DNA from: Mollicutes bacterium
Lineage (GTDB): Bacteria > Bacillota_I > Bacilli_A > Izemoplasmatales > Izemoplasmataceae
Direction of reading: 5' to 3'
DNA: 7,030 nt
NCBI GenBank assembly: GCA_003559585.1
Contig: PWKX01000041.1
Location: forward strand, 1-7,030
Under the pieces are notes generated by a model. That model did not search any database. It saw only the letters and a list, made by a program, of their open reading frames with translations, and had not been told where the DNA came from. The position numbers were made by a program, and so were the translations under genes. This document shows, one piece after another, positions 1 to 4,589 of this stretch (positions are counted from its first letter, which is position 1; the number at the start of each line of letters is the position of its first letter).

Positions 1-37
1 GCTGACTGTGTGGGTTCGATTCCCATCACCCGCTCCA
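1..37 (+). tRNA. tRNA-Gly (probably UCC), 3' part only
   Basis: The window opens inside a tRNA. Visible are the 3' strand of the anticodon stem (GCTGA, 1-5), a 4-nt variable region, a T arm (GTGGG stem, TTCGATT loop, CCCAT), the acceptor 3' strand CACCCGC, U73 and an encoded CCA. The anticodon itself is outside the window. The GCTGA stem half, U73 and the T arm closely resemble the Bacillus tRNA-Gly(UCC) sequence as I remember it, and a second glycine tRNA with the same acceptor 3' strand follows after 8 nt. Tandem placement suggests one transcript. The isoacceptor assignment is inference. Confidence 0.8.
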
Positions 38-45
38 ATGAAGCT

Positions 46-119
46 GCGGGTGTAGTTTAGTGGTAAAACACCACCTTGCCATGGTGGAATCGAGGGTTCG
101 ATCCCCTTCACCCGCTCCA
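46..119 (+). tRNA. tRNA-Gly (GCC anticodon)
   Basis: This is a complete 74-nt cloverleaf. Acceptor GCGGGTG pairs with CACCCGC. The D arm contains AGTGGTA. The anticodon stem is CCACC/GGTGG around the loop TTGCCAT, giving anticodon GCC, which reads GGC and GGT glycine codons. The T arm is GAGGG-TTCGATC-CCCTT; U73 and CCA are encoded. It lies 8 nt after the other glycine tRNA and is followed 12 nt later by a terminator hairpin, so it is probably the last gene of a tRNA transcript whose promoter is outside the window. Confidence 0.97.
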
Positions 120-131
120 TTTATTTAAAAT

Positions 132-163
132 AAACACTTTCTAACTTAAGAAAGTGTTTTTTT
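132..163. terminator. Bidirectional terminator shared by tRNA-Gly and the convergent APH-like gene
   Basis: A perfect 11-bp inverted repeat, AAACACTTTCT (132-142) and AGAAAGTGTTT (149-159), encloses a 6-nt loop. On the plus strand it is followed by a T run to 163, giving a good intrinsic terminator for the tRNAs. On the minus strand the tail is only moderately U-rich (ATTTTAAAT). The stop codon of the minus-strand kinase gene (146-148) lies in the loop, so one arm also encodes that protein's last residues. Confidence 0.85.
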
Positions 164-1084
164 GTTGTTTATGTGTTTAACACCGATGTACCAATCGGGC
201 ATGGTGTTTTTGAACCAGTCATAATCGTTCAGTATTCTTTTGGTTCGGTTGAATTCGATGGTCTTAAGATCGTCTTTGCCGTGGTCCTGCGCCCATTTCA
301 AACCATACAAGGCTGCATGGGCTGTATAGACGCTGTGGGATAACCAAAAGTCTTCAGGTGGGTCACCGCCGAAATAACCGTGGATTTGGCCTATGCAGTA
401 ATGCTTAGACATTTCGATCACAAATAATTCAAGTTTATAAAACTCTTCATAGGCATCCCCAGGGTGAGAACCATTAAAATCAATGATGCCAATTTCTTTT
501 TTAGGTTTCAAAATTAAGTTACCAGGATGAAAATCACTATGTTCATAAACACTGGGGCCAGCGCCCATGATGTTTTTGTGTTTTAAGATGAAATCAACCA
601 CAGGCTGATCATTTTTAATACGAACATCAGAGGTTAAATACGCATTTAACTCATCCATTTTTTTCTTGATGAGGCTTCGGTGTAAAAAGGCATCAATGTT
701 GGTTGAGGTTTCATGGAATTGTTTTAAGGTTTGACCTGCTTTCACCCCAATTAAGTACTGATCAGAGGGTGACATGGTTGGCAAGACTGCATCTAAGGTA
801 ATGCCTTCGATCCAGTGCAACAACAAAAAACTTTTTGTTTTATCTTCACATAAGCCAACCCCCGCTACTTTCGCAACAGGCAAGCCTTTTTGATATAAAC
901 TATCAATGAGTTTTGCTTCTTCTTTAAGGTCAAACCACTTATCTTTATTTGATATACGTAAAAAGAAATCACGCTGTTGGTGATCGGTGACTTTATATTT
1001 TAAGTCTTGCGTGAATCCGCCTTTAATTGGTTCAATGCGCTGCCAATGTGACAAGGGCGGGATGGTTGAAACCATTTTATCCAT
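146..1084 (-). CDS. Aminoglycoside phosphotransferase (APH)-family small-molecule kinase
   Basis: This is a 312-aa cytosolic protein with the APH/choline-kinase fold. Visible elements in order: a glycine-rich N-lobe segment (GGFTQDLKYKV, 22-32); FLRIS (41-45), where R43 takes the usual nucleotide-binding lysine position; WIEG (91-94); the catalytic HSDFHPGN (182-189: H182, D184, N189 of HxDxxxxN); and IIDFN (200-204, metal-ligand D202) followed by a GD..EEF segment (209-215). The IDFN and GD..EEF pattern fits chromosomal APH-like kinases of Firmicutes whose substrates are mostly unknown, so the family name does not imply drug resistance. No signal peptide or membrane segment is seen. The ATG at 1084 is preceded by TGGAGGT at good spacing; the second Met (residue 4) is less favoured. 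It is transcribed alone, downstream of the OsmC-gene terminator. The last five residues (KKTLS) are encoded by the terminator arm. Confidence 0.85.
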   Translation of the reverse strand: MDKMVSTIPPLSHWQRIEPIKGGFTQDLKYKVTDHQQRDFFLRISNKDKWFDLKEEAKLIDSLYQKGLPVAKVAGVGLCEDKTKSFLLLHWIEGITLDAVLPTMSPSDQYLIGVKAGQTLKQFHETSTNIDAFLHRSLIKKKMDELNAYLTSDVRIKNDQPVVDFILKHKNIMGAGPSVYEHSDFHPGNLILKPKKEIGIIDFNGSHPGDAYEEFYKLELFVIEMSKHYCIGQIHGYFGGDPPEDFWLSHSVYTAHAALYGLKWAQDHGKDDLKTIEFNRTKRILNDYDWFKNTMPDWYIGVKHINNKKTLS

Positions 1085-1114
1085 GGTGAACCTCCAATAG
1101 ATGTTAGTGTCTTT

Positions 1115-1120
1115 ATTATA
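1115..1120 (-). promoter_or_regulatory. Probable -10 box of the APH-like gene
   Basis: A perfect TATAAT lies on the minus strand about 30 nt upstream of the start codon, between the OsmC-gene terminator and this gene. The -35 position at 17-bp spacing is only a T run, so the promoter is weakly supported apart from the -10 box. Confidence 0.4.
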
Positions 1121-1154
1121 CCGTAATCACAAGCATAAAAAAAGGTTCGTTTCA

Positions 1155-1185
1155 TAAAAAAACCCGCACAAATATGTGCGGGGTT
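1155..1185 (-). terminator. Intrinsic terminator of the OsmC-like gene
   Basis: Read on the minus strand, CCCGCACA pairs with TGTGCGGG (8 bp; two further A-T pairs follow past a single-base bulge) around a 4-nt loop, followed by seven Ts (1156-1162). It begins 5 nt after the OsmC stop codon and ends the GNAT/ppa/OsmC cluster. Confidence 0.9.
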
Positions 1186-1190
1186 ATCAC

Positions 1191-1586
1191 TTAATTAAAC
1201 ACCACGTCATAATGCATATCGGCGACTTTTGAAATCGTTTGATACACACTGCAATAACGGGTAGCTAGTTCAAAAGCTTTTTGTACGGCTTTTTGGTCAT
1301 CTTCATCAACACCGGTGACACTGACGGTGATGTTGACGGTTTTAAGCGTGGCTGGGACTTCATCACGTTTAATGCCGTCGATGGCATATTTAACGCCATG
1401 AATCTTAACTTTCTTTTTATCTAGAACCGATTGGAAGGTATGGTTTAAGCAACCACCAAGGCCCCCTAACACCATATCATAGGGTGCTAAAGCACCTTCA
1501 GCAGGTCCAACTTGTGAAGAACCATGGTGTCCAGTTAGGATCCCGTGCATTTGATTATCGAATACCATTTTTACATGATTAGGCAT
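1191..1586 (-). CDS. OsmC/Ohr-family thiol peroxidase-like protein
   Basis: With the preferred start the protein is 131 aa, normal for the OsmC/Ohr family of small dimeric cytosolic proteins that reduce organic or fatty-acid hydroperoxides through two cysteines. Both are present: the peroxidatic-type Cys46 in GGLGGCL at the start of the central helix, and Cys112 in TRYCSVYQTI near the C-terminus. It looks more like the YhfA/OsmC-like branch than classical Ohr, so the substrate is not certain. Three starts are possible: GTG at 1595, ATG at 1592 and ATG at 1586. The CAGGAG ribosome site lies 8 nt before ATG 1586 but only 2 nt before ATG 1592, which favours 1586. That ribosome site sits in the last codons of ppa, whose TGA overlaps ATG 1592 (TGATG), so translation is probably coupled to ppa. 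Confidence 0.88.
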   Translation of the reverse strand: MPNHVKMVFDNQMHGILTGHHGSSQVGPAEGALAPYDMVLGGLGGCLNHTFQSVLDKKKVKIHGVKYAIDGIKRDEVPATLKTVNITVSVTGVDEDDQKAVQKAFELATRYCSVYQTISKVADMHYDVVFN

Positions 1587-1591
1587 GTTCA

Positions 1592-2089
1592 TCACTCCTG
1601 ATTATTAATTTTATAGCGTTTAATTGATTCATCAATAAGTTGTTCAGCGTAGGCTTTGTCTTTAAAATCATAAACTTCAACTTTTTTGTTTTCTTGAAGG
1701 TCTTTGTAGGTTCTAAAGAAGTGTCTGATTTCTCGCATCATGTGTTCTTGTATATCTGCGATTTTGTGTATGTGTGAAAACCTTGGGTCTTTGTGCATCA
1801 CCGCAATGATTTTATGATCTTTTTCATCATTGTCAATCATGTCAAGTGCTCCGATTACACGGGCGTCGACGATGCAACCTGGAAATGTTTTTGTACTGGC
1901 AATGATCAAAATATCAAGAGGATCGTTATCCTCCGCAAGGGTGTTTTCAATGTAGCCATACTCAGCAGGGTATGTCATTTGAGAATATAACACTCGGTCT
2001 AATTTAATACGGTTGCGTTGCTTATCAATTTCATATTTATTTTTGGTGCCCATCGGAATTTCAACGATGGCTTCGATTACTCTATCCAT
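1592..2089 (-). CDS. ppa: Family I inorganic pyrophosphatase
   Basis: This 165-aa soluble enzyme hydrolyses pyrophosphate to two phosphates with Mg2+, pulling tRNA charging and nucleic-acid synthesis forward. The family signature DNDPLD (54-59) gives metal ligands D54, D56 and D59. Counterparts of other E. coli active-site residues can be placed: E10, K18 and E20 (NKYE), R32, Y44, D86, D91, K93, and Y128-K129 in TYKDL. The set looks complete and the length is typical. The ATG at 2089 follows AAGGAGC at normal spacing. A strong promoter lies directly upstream. The OsmC-like gene overlaps its stop codon. The upstream GNAT gene is 60 bp away without an obvious terminator, so some read-through is possible. 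Confidence 0.97.
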   Translation of the reverse strand: MDRVIEAIVEIPMGTKNKYEIDKQRNRIKLDRVLYSQMTYPAEYGYIENTLAEDNDPLDILIIASTKTFPGCIVDARVIGALDMIDNDEKDHKIIAVMHKDPRFSHIHKIADIQEHMMREIRHFFRTYKDLQENKKVEVYDFKDKAYAEQLIDESIKRYKINNQE

Positions 2090-2110
2090 GAAAAGCTCCT
2101 TTCTTAAGAA

Positions 2111-2139
2111 ATTATAGCTTAGCTTGAGCTTAGGTTCAA
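2111..2139 (-). promoter_or_regulatory. Sigma-A-type promoter of ppa
   Basis: The minus strand carries -35 TTGAAC (2134-2139), a 17-bp spacer and -10 TATAAT (2111-2116). The predicted start is near 2104, inside a 12-bp palindrome (2100-2111) that abuts the ribosome binding site. It should drive ppa and the OsmC-like gene. Confidence 0.7.
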
Positions 2140-2149
2140 CATAGAGGCA

Positions 2150-2563
2150 TTATTTTATGTTTTTTTTCATCATGCGGTGCTCAATCTCTGCGTCTAAAAA
2201 CACCTCGCCATAAGCTTGATAACCCAGAGATTCATAAAAGGGAATGATATATAGTTGTGCGCCAAGTTCTAAGGTTTTAAGGCCTTTTTTTATGGCGTGT
2301 GCTTCCACCGCGGCCATTAGTTTTGAACCAAGTTTTTTATGGCGGTGAGATTGTAATACGGCCACACGGCCGACTTTATGCTTATAAAGCCTAGCGGCAC
2401 CAACCGGTTTACCCTCATCATACAGCACAAACAAAGTGCTATCATAATCCCAATCATCAAACTCTTCGGTCCAATCGATGGCCTGTTCAACAATAAAGAC
2501 TTGTCCGCGAACATAAAAATGGTCTAACAATGTTTTTTTATCTTCAGCGATTTTTATCTCCAT
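2150..2563 (-). CDS. GNAT-family N-acetyltransferase (YjcF/ElaA-like)
   Basis: This is a 137-aa single-domain acetyl-CoA-dependent acetyltransferase with unknown substrate. It resembles Bacillus YjcF and the ElaA group along its length: FYVRGQVFIVEQ near the N-terminus, PVGAARL in the middle, a VAVLQSHR strand leading into the acetyl-CoA pyrophosphate loop, then LELGAQ, IPFYESLGY and FLDAEIEH. In the loop, the usual R-x-x-G-x-G reads R-H-K-K-L-G, with lysine for the first glycine. A GTG two codons upstream (2569) is in frame but overlaps the AAGGTGG ribosome site; ATG 2563 has 7-nt spacing and is preferred. It is divergent from the EIIB-like/HPr operon. Confidence 0.85.
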   Translation of the reverse strand: MEIKIAEDKKTLLDHFYVRGQVFIVEQAIDWTEEFDDWDYDSTLFVLYDEGKPVGAARLYKHKVGRVAVLQSHRHKKLGSKLMAAVEAHAIKKGLKTLELGAQLYIIPFYESLGYQAYGEVFLDAEIEHRMMKKNIK

Positions 2564-2592
2564 CGCCACACCACCTTTTTAACTTTTGTCAC

Positions 2593-2598
2593 ATTATA
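2593..2598 (-). promoter_or_regulatory. Probable -10 box of the GNAT gene
   Basis: TATAAT lies on the minus strand about 30 nt before the GNAT start. No good -35 is seen at 16-18 bp; a TTGAAC is present but only 9 bp away. The element sits in the 109-bp divergent region shared with the EIIB-like gene. Confidence 0.4.
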
Positions 2599-2628
2599 CA
2601 CGAATTTGTTCAAAAAATAAATAATATA

Positions 2629-2637
2629 TGATAAAAT
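2629..2637 (+). promoter_or_regulatory. Probable extended -10 promoter of the EIIB-like/ptsH operon
   Basis: TGATAAAAT (TGn followed by TAAAAT) lies on the plus strand 35 nt before the start codon. TTGTTC at 2606-2611 is a possible -35, but the spacing fits an overlapping TATGAT (2627-2632) no better (15 bp) than TAAAAT (20 bp). The exact hexamer is uncertain. Confidence 0.35.
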
Positions 2638-2640
2638 GAA

Positions 2641-2672
2641 GGAGTTCAAATACGTCTTAAGAGGTGAACTCC
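2641..2672 (+). repeat. Inverted repeat abutting the EIIB-like gene start codon
   Basis: GGAGTTC (2641-2647) and GAACTCC (2666-2672) are perfect inverted arms separated by 18 bp. The second arm ends directly before the ATG at 2673, and the ribosome site AGAGGTG lies at the end of the loop. It could be an RNA hairpin affecting initiation or a protein operator near the transcription start. Confidence 0.5.
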
Positions 2673-3023
2673 ATGCCATTACTAATCAACATTGAGACGC
2701 AGTATTTAGTGCCGTCTATCATTTTTTTAGTGGCGGTTATGCTCTTGATTATATTATTCATACGCCGGCATAAAAGTAAGACCAAGCAAAGTTTAGTTGA
2801 GGTAAGTGTGATCATTGAGGCACTTGGCAAAGATAACATAAAGACCATCGCGTTTCAACGACATAAAATCGTGGTCGCGGTTGAACGATACCGCTCGGTT
2901 GATTTAGAAGCGTTGAAAAACACTGGGGCTATTGGCATTAATGTTGTCGGCAACACCATTAAATTTTATTACGAAAACAACAATGAACAAATTGCAGAAG
3001 CAATGAAAGAAAGGGTTGGTTGA
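2673..3023 (+). CDS. Membrane-anchored PTS EIIB-like domain protein lacking the active-site cysteine
   Basis: The protein is 116 aa from ATG 2673. AGAGGTG lies 6 nt upstream; the in-frame GTG at 2664 is part of that ribosome site. Residues about 11-30 form one hydrophobic transmembrane helix, followed by RRHKSKTK, which predicts a cytosolic C-terminus. Residues about 46-115 follow the glucose-type EIIB pattern: IIEALGKDNIKTI, a strand, VDLEALKNTGAIGINVVGNTIKFYY, then a helix. In true EIIB the NIKT segment leads to a phosphorylated Cys followed by TRL; here the region reads AFQRHKI with Gln62 aligned to the Cys, and the protein has no cysteine at all. It therefore cannot carry phosphate in the normal way. 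Small annotated mycoplasma EIIB-like proteins may be relatives (from memory). ptsH starts 1 nt after its TGA, pointing to a role linked to HPr, perhaps regulation or anchoring. The role is inference. Confidence 0.75.
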   Translation: MPLLINIETQYLVPSIIFLVAVMLLIILFIRRHKSKTKQSLVEVSVIIEALGKDNIKTIAFQRHKIVVAVERYRSVDLEALKNTGAIGINVVGNTIKFYYENNNEQIAEAMKERVG

Positions 3024-3024
3024 T

Positions 3025-3291
3025 ATGATGAGAAAAGAGTTTGTGATTACAAACGAACAAGGGTTACATGCTAGACCAGCAACAACGCTTGTGAGTAAAG
3101 CGAATCAATTTAAATCTTCGGAGATTCGTTTAATACATGAGGGTGAAACCGTTGATTTAAAATCGATCATGGGTGTATTATCACTAGGCATTAATCGCGG
3201 GGCTTTAATTGAAGTAGAGGTTGAAGGTGGCGATGAAGCTGAAACCATGGATGCGATTGCTAAACATATTAAAGAGTTAAATATCAAGTAA
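3025..3291 (+). CDS. ptsH: PTS phosphocarrier protein HPr
   Basis: This is an 88-aa cytosolic phosphocarrier that takes phosphate from enzyme I on His15 and passes it to sugar-specific EIIA domains. The active-site motif is GLHARPAT (13-20, His15). The regulatory-serine site is LKSIMGVLSLGI (45-56) with Ser47, equivalent to Bacillus Ser46 after a one-residue insertion, suggesting HPr kinase/phosphorylase control of the Firmicutes type. The start is ATG 3025 or 3028; AAGGG (3011-3015) is 9 nt before the first and 12 nt before the second, so 3025 is preferred. This ribosome site lies within the upstream EIIB-like gene, whose TGA ends 1 nt before the ATG, so translation is probably coupled. No separate promoter is seen. 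Enzyme I is not in the window, unlike the common ptsH-ptsI arrangement. Confidence 0.97.
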   Translation: MMRKEFVITNEQGLHARPATTLVSKANQFKSSEIRLIHEGETVDLKSIMGVLSLGINRGALIEVEVEGGDEAETMDAIAKHIKELNIK

Positions 3292-3321
3292 AAAATTGTA
3301 GAAAAAATCTACAATTTTTTT
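3291..3321. terminator. Bidirectional terminator between convergent ptsH and trpS
   Basis: A perfect 12-bp inverted repeat (3291-3302 with 3308-3319) surrounds a 5-nt loop and is flanked by A and T runs, so each strand ends in a U-rich tail. It fills the whole 28-bp gap: the ptsH TAA shares its first base, and the trpS TAA (3320-3322) touches the other end. Confidence 0.93.
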
Positions 3322-4324
3322 ATTTTCTTTTTCTGCCTAAACCGAGTTTATGGTGCAGTTTGTCAATTTTACGGCTGGCAATTTTTTCAGCAAAGGCTTT
3401 GCCATCATCAAGAATTTGATCGAGTTCGTCACTGTTGATCAGTGAGTGGTAGCGTTCTTGAATTGGTTTTAACGTGTTAACCACTTGTTCGGCTAAGTCT
3501 TCTTTAAAGGTTTTGTAGTTGGCCGATTGATACGATTGGGCAATCGCTTCAGGGCTTTGATCGGTTAAGGCACTCATCATATCAATCAAATTAGAAAGGC
3601 CGGGTTTGTTTTGGCGGTCATATTTAATGACACCCTCACTATCAGTGATGGCTGACATGATTCGTTTTCTAACGATGTTTTCTTCATCTAATAAGTGAAT
3701 GCGTGATTTGATATTGGGATCTGATTTGCTCATTTTACTGGTTGGGTCTGTTAAAGACATGATTCTTGCGCCGACTTTAGGAATAAGTGGTTTGGGCACG
3801 GTAAAGACGTTTCCTAGCTTGTTGTTCATCCGCGTTGCGATGTCACGCGTAAGTTCTAAATGTTGTTTTTGATCATCGCCGACGGGGACGTATTCAGCAT
3901 CATATAACAAGATGTCACCGGCCATTAAAGCAGGGTAGGTGAATAAACTTGAAGTCACACCAGCGGTTTGTTTTTGAGCTTTATCTTTGTACTGTGTCAT
4001 CCGTTCTAATTCACCCATATAGGTAAAACACTGGATGAGGTAGTTCATCTCTGCGTGTGCTTTTACTTCAGATTGAATGAATAAGGATAAATTGTCTTTT
4101 TTTAAACCGCATGCTAAATAAATGGCAGCCAACTCTTTGATGTGTTTTCTTAGAGTTTGTTTTTCTTGTGGGACTGTGATCGCATGTAAGTCAGCGATGA
4201 ATAAAAAGAAGTGGTGATCTTGATAGTCAACTTGTGTTTTAACAAAGTTGCGGATGCTACCTAAATAGGTGCCGATATTGATGCTTCCAGTTGGTTGAAT
4301 ACCTGATACAATGGTTTTTTTCAT
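3320..4324 (-). CDS. trpS: Tryptophanyl-tRNA synthetase
   Basis: This 334-aa class Ic aminoacyl-tRNA synthetase activates tryptophan with ATP and charges tRNA-Trp; it works as a cytosolic homodimer. It closely follows the Bacillus enzyme from the SGIQPTG start to the C-terminus. Visible are the degenerate HIGH motif NIGTYLG (16-22), ADLHAIT (44-50), IQSEV (83-87), GELERMTQ (104-111), LMAGDILLY (133-141), VGDDQKQHLELTR (148-160) and KMSKS (197-201). Bacillus-type enzymes have TIGN where this one has NIGT, so the usually conserved Asn is Thr19. The ATG at 4324 follows a strong TAGGAGGT. Expression is controlled by the upstream T-box leader, and the gene ends at the terminator shared with ptsH. 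Confidence 0.98.
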   Translation of the reverse strand: MKKTIVSGIQPTGSINIGTYLGSIRNFVKTQVDYQDHHFFLFIADLHAITVPQEKQTLRKHIKELAAIYLACGLKKDNLSLFIQSEVKAHAEMNYLIQCFTYMGELERMTQYKDKAQKQTAGVTSSLFTYPALMAGDILLYDAEYVPVGDDQKQHLELTRDIATRMNNKLGNVFTVPKPLIPKVGARIMSLTDPTSKMSKSDPNIKSRIHLLDEENIVRKRIMSAITDSEGVIKYDRQNKPGLSNLIDMMSALTDQSPEAIAQSYQSANYKTFKEDLAEQVVNTLKPIQERYHSLINSDELDQILDDGKAFAEKIASRKIDKLHHKLGLGRKRK

Positions 4325-4342
4325 GGGTTACCTCCTAATTAT

Positions 4343-4380
4343 AAAAAAAGCCCCTAACAATCTCTTCGATTGTTAAGGGC
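4343..4380 (-). terminator. T-box attenuator (terminator form)
   Basis: On the minus strand a 13-bp stem (4368-4380 with 4350-4362, one G-U pair) with a 5-nt loop is followed by seven Ts (4343-4349). Its 5' arm contains CCCTTA, which can instead pair with TAAGG of the T-box antiterminator, giving mutually exclusive structures. It lies just before the trpS ribosome binding site. Confidence 0.93.
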
Positions 4381-4555
4381 GAAAGTTTTTCCGCGGTACC
4401 ACCTTAGTTCTGTTTTAACAGCACTTTTTACCGTTAACGCTGGATAGCGGATGGGATTAACATCACTCAACGGTCCATTCATCATACTTTGGCTGGCTTT
4501 CACCTTCCCAGCTTCGCTTTGGTTTTGTGTATGAGAACTCCGTATCGACGTGTTA
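4343..4555 (-). promoter_or_regulatory. T-box riboswitch leader of trpS (tRNA-Trp, UGG specifier)
   Basis: The roughly 210-nt leader senses uncharged tRNA-Trp and permits trpS transcription when it binds. Read on the minus strand it has a Stem I with the distal-loop signature AGCGAAGCTGGG and GGTGAAAGCC, then the specifier context GAA-TGG-ACC with Trp codon UGG at 4475-4477. Next come a GTTAA/TTAAC hairpin region (Stem II), a small CTGT/ACAG hairpin (Stem III), and the conserved T-box AAGGTGGTACCGCGG (4391-4405) whose TGGT bulge (4398-4401) pairs with the tRNA NCCA end. The attenuator follows. The specifier agrees with the downstream gene. The variable bulge base is U, which would suit A73 rather than the G73 usual for tRNA-Trp. 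The 5' boundary is inferred from the promoter. Confidence 0.95.
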
Positions 4556-4560
4556 GCTAT

Positions 4561-4589
4561 ATTTTACTTGATTTACGATTTAAGCGCAA
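4561..4589 (-). promoter_or_regulatory. Promoter of the trpS T-box transcript, inside the pepF 3' end
   Basis: The minus strand has -35 TTGCGC (4584-4589), a 17-bp spacer and -10 TAAAAT (4561-4566), placing the start near 4554, just before Stem I. The -35 overlaps the last pepF codons and the spacer contains the pepF stop. No separate hairpin ends pepF, so pepF read-through could also enter the leader and be controlled by its attenuator. Confidence 0.55.

Noticed and set aside
1..163. tRNA-associated integration site
   Set aside because: tRNA genes are common attachment sites, but there is no integrase, no duplicated tRNA 3' end downstream and no foreign genes. The shared acceptor ends of the two tRNAs reflect that both are glycine tRNAs.
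146..1084. Aminoglycoside resistance gene
   Set aside because: Only the family fold is supported. The gene sits among housekeeping genes with no mobile element, and its IDFN and GD..EEF features fit chromosomal APH-like kinases of unknown substrate.
1793..1990. Plus-strand reading frame opposite ppa
   Set aside because: It lies antisense within a clear pyrophosphatase gene, has no ribosome site of note and no family features.
3021..3023. UGA read as tryptophan (mycoplasma code)
   Set aside because: TGA ends the EIIB-like gene just before the ptsH start and also ends ppa at its normal family length, so UGA is a stop here.
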